64,000 nucleotides of DNA from Paenibacillus hexagrammi (lineage in GTDB: Bacteria > Bacillota > Bacilli > Paenibacillales > NBRC-103111): the NCBI RefSeq assembly GCF_021513275.1, contig NZ_CP090978.1:1550001-1614000 (forward strand). Direction: 5' to 3'. The notes beneath the pieces are model-generated. The model saw only the letters and a program-made list of their open reading frames with translations. It was not told where the DNA came from and made no database searches. This document shows positions 59,601-64,000 of the stretch, piece by piece. Every line of letters starts with the position of its first letter. The stretch's first letter is position 1. Both the position numbers and the translations under genes were made by a program.

Positions 59601-62340
59601 ATTCTTCAGCTCACCGGAAACAGCGCAGCACCCGGGAACTTACGGCGGACTGATTCATGAAATGAGAGAAGCCAGAGACGTGAGAATGGGCAATTACGGT
59701 CACAGCAATCAGCCTTCTCACCATATTATTTACATGTACGATTATGCAGGCCAGCCTTCCAAAGCACAGGCCTTGGTGCGAGAAGCGCTGAGCAGACTGT
59801 ATGTCGGCAGTGAAATCGGTCAGGGCTATGCCGGTGACGAAGATAACGGCGAAATGTCCGCATGGTATATTTTCAGTGCATTAGGATTTTATCCGCTGCA
59901 AATGGGCAGTCCGGAGTATGCAGTCGGATCGCCGTTATTTAAGAAAGCGACCATTAACCTGGAGAACGGCAAGAAGATTGTCATTAACGCTCCGAATAAC
60001 AGCATGGATAATAAATACGTGCAAAGTCTGAAAATCAATGGCTCTGACTATTCCAAAACCTACATCAACCATGCCGATCTTGCGAATGGAGCTGTGCTGG
60101 ATTTTGATATGGGACCTAATCCGTCCTCATGGGGAAGCGGTAGCGATGACGCTCCGGTTTCGATCACGAAAGGATCGGATGTAGCAAGACCGTATCGGGA
60201 CAAAACCGATAAGCTGATCGCCCAAAACGCCGGAAAAGTAACGGATAGCGCGGGAACGACTGCTGCGGTTCTGGGCAATATGTTCGACAACAATTCGGGT
60301 ACATCCGGAGCTATGGCAAGTGCGACTCCTTGGCTCCAGTATGATTTTACAAAAAGCAAAGAAAAAGCCAACATGTATACGCTGACCTCTTCATCCGGGA
60401 ACGCCAACACGGATCCAGCAAGCTGGGCGCTGAAAGGCTCCAATGACGGACAGAACTGGACGGTACTGGATGAGAGAACGAATGAAGCTTTCAGCTGGCG
60501 CGGGCAAACGAGGGCATTTGCCATTCATACGGCAGGAGAATACAGCAGCTACAGGCTGGAAATCACTGCGAACGGTGGAGGCGCATCGACCTCTCTTGCC
60601 GAAGTGGAGCTGCTTGGCTCCGACTTGAGTGATCAGGATTCCGTGGCGAAAGCCATAGATGCATTGGATCTGGGAGACACTCAGCATGTTACTGTAGCGC
60701 TGTCCTTACCTACGGTTGGAATGGAAGGAACATCTATTACATGGGAGAGTTCGGATACAGCCATTCTGAATCAAAGCGGAAAAGTCGTGTCGCGTCCGGA
60801 GATCGGCCAGCCTGACAAGGTGGTAACCCTGACGGCAACCGTGCAAAAAGGCGCAGTAACGCAGAACAAAGCCTTCACCGTCATCGTCAAAGCAAAGACA
60901 AGTGTGGAAGCGCCTTATGAAGCGGGAACGGATTTTGTCAATGGCTTTGAGCCTACTGACACGCCAATGACCTGGAACAACGCACGAATCGCAAGCAAAA
61001 ATGTAGGTGAATTCTGCTGCGGCATCGGCGGTATGGAATCCAAAGTCGGCGTTACGGATACGGATAAAGAGAACGCGCTGCTCTACTCGGGCAATGCGCT
61101 CTATGCCTCCGAGAATTATACGTACAGTCAAATATTTGATGCTGCTTTTGATATTAAGCCGTCAACGGTGTTGTCCTACCAGATCCTTCCTGAGGGACCG
61201 AATGCTCCTTCAAGCACATCGACGATCAGGAAGACCAGCGCCTATGCAGCCGTTGACCTGCTGTTTACAGATGGCTCCTACCTGCATGATTTGAATGCAA
61301 TCGATCAGAACGGTATCCCGTTAACTCCTTTAGGTCAAGGCCAAGGTGGAAAGCTTCAGTTGGATGCATGGAACGAGGTGTCAGCGAATATCGGAGCTGT
61401 TGCAGCCGGCAAGATTGTGGATAAAATCTTGTTCTCATTCAATGCAACTGGTCAAACAGGTTACTTCCGCGGTTACGTGGATGATATTCAAATCCGTCAC
61501 GAACAAAGCGCATCGCAAGCTCCAACTGCCGCTCTGGATGGCATATCACAAACAACACCGGGTCAAACCTTTGATTTGACCTATGCACTCAGTAGTGTGA
61601 CCAATGCGACCTACTTCGCGCAGGATATCACGGTAAACTACGATGCCGACAAGCTGGAGTATGTCAATGCGTCTTCCTTGAATGAGCAATTCTTCGTTCT
61701 GGATCAAATTCAGACACCGGGTCAGGTTCGAATCATCACCGCAAATCCGGGCGGCGCTACAGCGGACGAAGCTCTAATGAAGCTTACTTTTAAGGTGAAA
61801 GGCCTTACGGAATCTGGATCCGCTACCGTGTCCTTATCCAAGATCATTGCTGCTGACAGTAGTGGTGCGGAATCGGAGATTGCAGGCGGAGCGCATACGA
61901 TACTGATCAAATCTGCTGACAAAACAGCGCTTGCCGCACTGATTTTGCAGGTGCAGAGCAAGCATGACGCAGCCGTGGAAGGAACAAGAAACGGTCAGTA
62001 TCCTATCGGATCCAAAGCGCTCTTGCAAGCGGCTATTGATCAGGCAGCTGCAGTAGCGGCGGATGAAGCAGCTTCGCAAGAAGATGTAGATCAAGCCGTT
62101 ACGGCCTTGAATACGGCACTGCAAACGTTCGTATCCTCCGTGAACACCAAAACGCCTGGCGATGTGAACGGAGATGACAGGTACAGCGTAGGCGACCTTG
62201 CCCTTGTAGCGGCCAACTACGGCAAAGACTCTACAGACAGCAACTGGCAGCAAATGAAAGCTATGGACATCAATGGAGATGGAGTTATCAATCTCTTGGA
62301 TCTTGCTGCAGTAGCAAGTAAAATTTTGGATGTAGAATAA
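56664..62340 (+). CDS. Secreted GH92 alpha-mannosidase with cohesin-like and dockerin modules, frameshifted
   Basis: About 1891 residues. GTG 56664 follows aggagga; signal peptide MKHRWAVKSMSM...LSAPLTQIAYA. One extra T in the T7 run at 56787-56793 breaks the frame right after the signal peptide; removing it gives ATSFFTSFEAGDTPPTW. Domains by base position: F5/8-type (56870-57330), beta domain A (57355-57860), GH92 (57875-60090) with WDTYRTTWPAYTLLTP, QPSHHIIYMYDYAGQP and GDEDNGEMSAWYIFSALGFYP, second F5/8-type (60180-60630), Ig-like (60640-60900), beta domain A again (60920-61500), cohesin-like (61515-61915), helical bundle (to 62140), and a type I dockerin (62155-62335) with two D-x-N-x-D loops. 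GH92 enzymes are Ca-dependent exo-alpha-mannosidases acting on N-glycans or yeast mannan. Confidence 0.9.
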
Positions 62341-62350
62341 TGGAGTGGCT

Positions 62351-62385
62351 GAAGTCCTGTTCTTCGGAACAGGGCTTCAGTTTGT
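62351..62385 (+). terminator. Rho-independent terminator with UUCG loop
   Basis: GAAGTCCTGTTC (62351-62362), loop TTCG, GAACAGGGCTTC (62367-62378). The following T tract is short and interrupted, but the stem is strong. Confidence 0.75.
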
Positions 62386-62527
62386 TGATAAAGTGAGTTC
62401 CATTACGAGCTTCAGTAGATGTTCTCCGATCACTGTTGACATTTTGTTGTTCTTAATGTGGAAAAATATTCCTATCTATTTTAGACTGGAATGGAAACTA
62501 GCATTTTGTAAGAGGGAGAGGATCGGG

Positions 62528-63121
62528 ATGAAAGAAGACTTGGCAGCTCTGCTGGAAGAGCTTTATCAATTCGGAATCGACCATGACGCGGTGCATCAAG
62601 AAAAGAACATGAGAATGAGGAACATCACGCCGGCAACCGGTGAATTCCTTACTTTTATGGTGCATCAGGTACAAGCGAAGCGGGTGCTTGAAATCGGTAC
62701 CTCCAATGGGTATTCTACCTTATGGCTGGCTGCGGCCGCGCAGGAAACAGGAGGTAGTGTAACCACGCTGGAGTTTGATGCCGCCAAGGCGAATTTGGCT
62801 CACATGAATTTTCAGAAGTCTGGCCTTGATTCCGTCATAGAGCTGATCGTAACGGATGCGGGCTTATATCTACAACAGCACGAAGAGGAATTCGATCTTA
62901 TTTTTATGGACTCCGACCGCACCGAGTATGTTTCCTGGTGGCCGATGATACTGCGAGTTCTCCGGCAAGGGGGACTGATTGCAGTGGACAATGCCTGTTC
63001 CCATGCAGAGGAAATTCAACCGTTTCTAGAACTGGTTCAAAGCTCAAATGATGTAAAAGTCATAAGGATTCCTATGGAACAGGGAATATTGCTAATTACT
63101 CGAGCTGTTCAAGTTAGTTGA
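62528..63121 (+). CDS. SAM-dependent O-methyltransferase
   Basis: 197 residues of the class I small O-methyltransferase family (COG4122 type). Motif I VLEIGTSNGYSTLWLA binds the cofactor; LEFDAAKANLAHMNF, DLIFMDSDRTEYVSWW and GGLIAVDNACSH supply acidic and metal-binding residues. ATG 62528 after agggagaggatcggg is chosen; the open frame extends back to 62345 but that part overlaps the terminator and is not conserved-looking. Substrate is not predictable. No operon partner. Confidence 0.88.
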   Translation: MKEDLAALLEELYQFGIDHDAVHQEKNMRMRNITPATGEFLTFMVHQVQAKRVLEIGTSNGYSTLWLAAAAQETGGSVTTLEFDAAKANLAHMNFQKSGLDSVIELIVTDAGLYLQQHEEEFDLIFMDSDRTEYVSWWPMILRVLRQGGLIAVDNACSHAEEIQPFLELVQSSNDVKVIRIPMEQGILLITRAVQVS

Positions 63122-63142
63122 TATTTTGCTTGATCATGCTGA

Positions 63143-63340
63143 ATGGTATACCTGAAGCTAGCGAATAATACAATTATTCCTAATTTCAGGCGCGATATTA
63201 CCGCCGATTACGTTCGATTAACAGCTGAAACATTAAAGTTCGCAGATGACATCATCAAAGAGATGGTTGAGAAACGGTGGTTAGAGCAGCCTCCCAAGTC
63301 ACCAGATAGATATGAATTAGCCGGTGTCCCGGTCCGGTAG
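63143..63340 (+). pseudogene. DUF3231 C-terminal remnant
   Basis: 65 codons ending IIKEMVEKRWLEQPPKSPDR, clearly like the last part of DUF3231 proteins (compare the intact gene at 47322: IEIKHAWMEKPPQAANR) with RRDITADYVRLTAE matching RRDIASTYSRLFAE. The rest of the domain is missing upstream and ATG 63143 has no ribosome site. It is a 3' fragment of a former gene. Confidence 0.7.
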
Positions 63341-63386
63341 GAGGAGAATAGCTGCTGAAGCTCGTAATGGAGCCTACTTGATCAAC

Positions 63387-63416
63387 AAAAAGATGACCTT
63401 CAGGTCATCTTTTTGT
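63387..63416. terminator. Bidirectional terminator
   Basis: AAAAAGATGACC/GGTCATCTTTTT with loop TTCA; A-run and T-run on both sides allow termination of the + strand transcript and of the minus-strand gene at 63421. Confidence 0.88.
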
Positions 63417-63420
63417 TTGC

Positions 63421-63942
63421 TTATTGTGAATCCCACAACGGTACATGAAAGTGAAACAACAGGTAGCCGGTAATGAGCGAGGAAAGAAAGTAAGCTGCCG
63501 AAGGGTTGGTGTGGTGAATCCTTAGTATGCTAAAGGTCAGGAGGTTGAACCACGTTGACCACAGTAAATTCCAACCATGGGCATGCTCAATGGCCCCGAC
63601 TTCCAATCCGATCCACTCAAAAACGATGTAGATACCGATATATTTCAAAATGTGGATAAGTTCATCTTTCACGCCGGCATGAGCAGGATAGTTGGACAGG
63701 AACAGAAGAACGGTAGCCGGGAAAACCAAGACTGAATAAAAAAACGAAGCGAGCTCCGGACTTAGAAAGGGACTGTATGTATATTTCCATAAATAAAAAT
63801 CTGGGTCATTTACTAACAAGGAATAAACTAAATTCGCTAGCGGCATGAACAATAGGGTCGAGTGATACTGCCGCCATCTTCTCCAATTCGACCATTTCCA
63901 CATCGCAAACAACGACCATATATAAATGGAAATATGTAACAT
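63421..63942 (-). CDS. CBO0543 family membrane protein
   Basis: 173 residues with about five membrane segments; opening MLHISIYIWSLFAMWKWSNWRRW and LANLVYSLLVNDPDFYLW are typical of the CBO0543 family common in Bacillales, of unknown function. The open frame reaches back to an ATG at 63990, but the promoter -10 (63972-63977) lies downstream of that codon, so ATG 63942, behind a ggag, is the start. It ends beside a bidirectional terminator. Confidence 0.8.
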   Translation of the reverse strand: MLHISIYIWSLFAMWKWSNWRRWRQYHSTLLFMPLANLVYSLLVNDPDFYLWKYTYSPFLSPELASFFYSVLVFPATVLLFLSNYPAHAGVKDELIHILKYIGIYIVFEWIGLEVGAIEHAHGWNLLWSTWFNLLTFSILRIHHTNPSAAYFLSSLITGYLLFHFHVPLWDSQ

Positions 63943-63971
63943 GACCTTACACACTCCAATTTGACATCGTG

Positions 63972-64000
63972 ATTGTATAGGGTGCGCCAATCTTTGTGAA
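63972..64000 (-). promoter_or_regulatory. Sigma-A promoter of CBO0543 gene
   Basis: On the minus strand TTCACA (64000-63995), 17 bases, then TACAAT (63977-63972): five of six matches in each box. It lies 30 bases before the start codon at 63942 and is cut by the window edge on its far side. Confidence 0.65.

Noticed and set aside
62436-62469. TTGACA at 62436-62441 as the -35 of the methyltransferase promoter
   Set aside because: No acceptable -10 lies 16-18 bases downstream; only AT-rich sequence at wrong spacing.

Overview
The window looks like chromosome from a Paenibacillus-type Bacillota. Reasons: near-consensus Shine-Dalgarno sequences, five YesM/YesN-type two-component pairs, several CUT1 sugar importers with no ATPase gene of their own, large S-layer-homology (SLH) surface enzymes, and DUF3231, DUF2935 and CBO0543 family genes. 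Almost everything is on the + strand and devoted to sensing, importing and degrading polysaccharides. I see no tRNA, rRNA, CRISPR array, integrase or complete insertion sequence.

Layout. 1-2499: 3' part of an SLH surface protein with a cohesin-like module. 2689-11465: permease pair, sensor kinase, regulator, binding lipoprotein and a cytoplasmic GH115-like enzyme. 11729-16759: SLH-anchored alginate-lyase-fold protein. 17214-19022: secreted GH64 beta-1,3-glucanase with CBM56 and ricin-type modules. 19187-28917: regulator, kinase, binding protein, two permeases and a GH2 beta-galactosidase. 29152-29280: predicted 42-residue orphan protein between two terminators. 29566-35240: TRAP transporter (DctQ, DctM, DctP) with its own kinase and regulator. 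35504-38054: leader ORF, catabolite-type control region and an alpha-amylase with three CBM25 modules. 38203-47239: two LplA-like binding proteins around an LplB/LplC permease pair, then a kinase/regulator pair. 47322-48876: DUF3231 and DUF2935 genes. 49344-62340: kinase, embedded membrane-anchored binding protein, regulator, ABC importer and a 1.9-kb-residue GH92 mannosidase carrying both cohesin-like and dockerin modules. 62528-63942: O-methyltransferase, DUF3231 remnant and a membrane protein on the minus strand.

How it fits together. Secreted or surface-anchored enzymes (GH64, GH13, GH92, lyase-fold protein) would cut polymers outside. Lipoprotein-dependent ABC importers, and the TRAP system for acidic compounds, would carry in oligomers. 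Cytoplasmic GH115-like and GH2 enzymes would finish them. Each YesM/YesN pair sits beside one transporter, so each is probably a local inducer circuit. Several upstream regions also carry cre- or LacI-like operators.

Eight genes are interrupted by a single-base indel, mostly in a homopolymer, and all read through cleanly once corrected. The simplest reading is consensus error in the assembly, so I annotate them as whole genes with a flagged frameshift. The most original biological leads are the translationally coupled kinase / binding protein / regulator trio at 49344-53280, the cohesin-like/dockerin combination, the orphan 42-residue gene, and the layered amylase control region.
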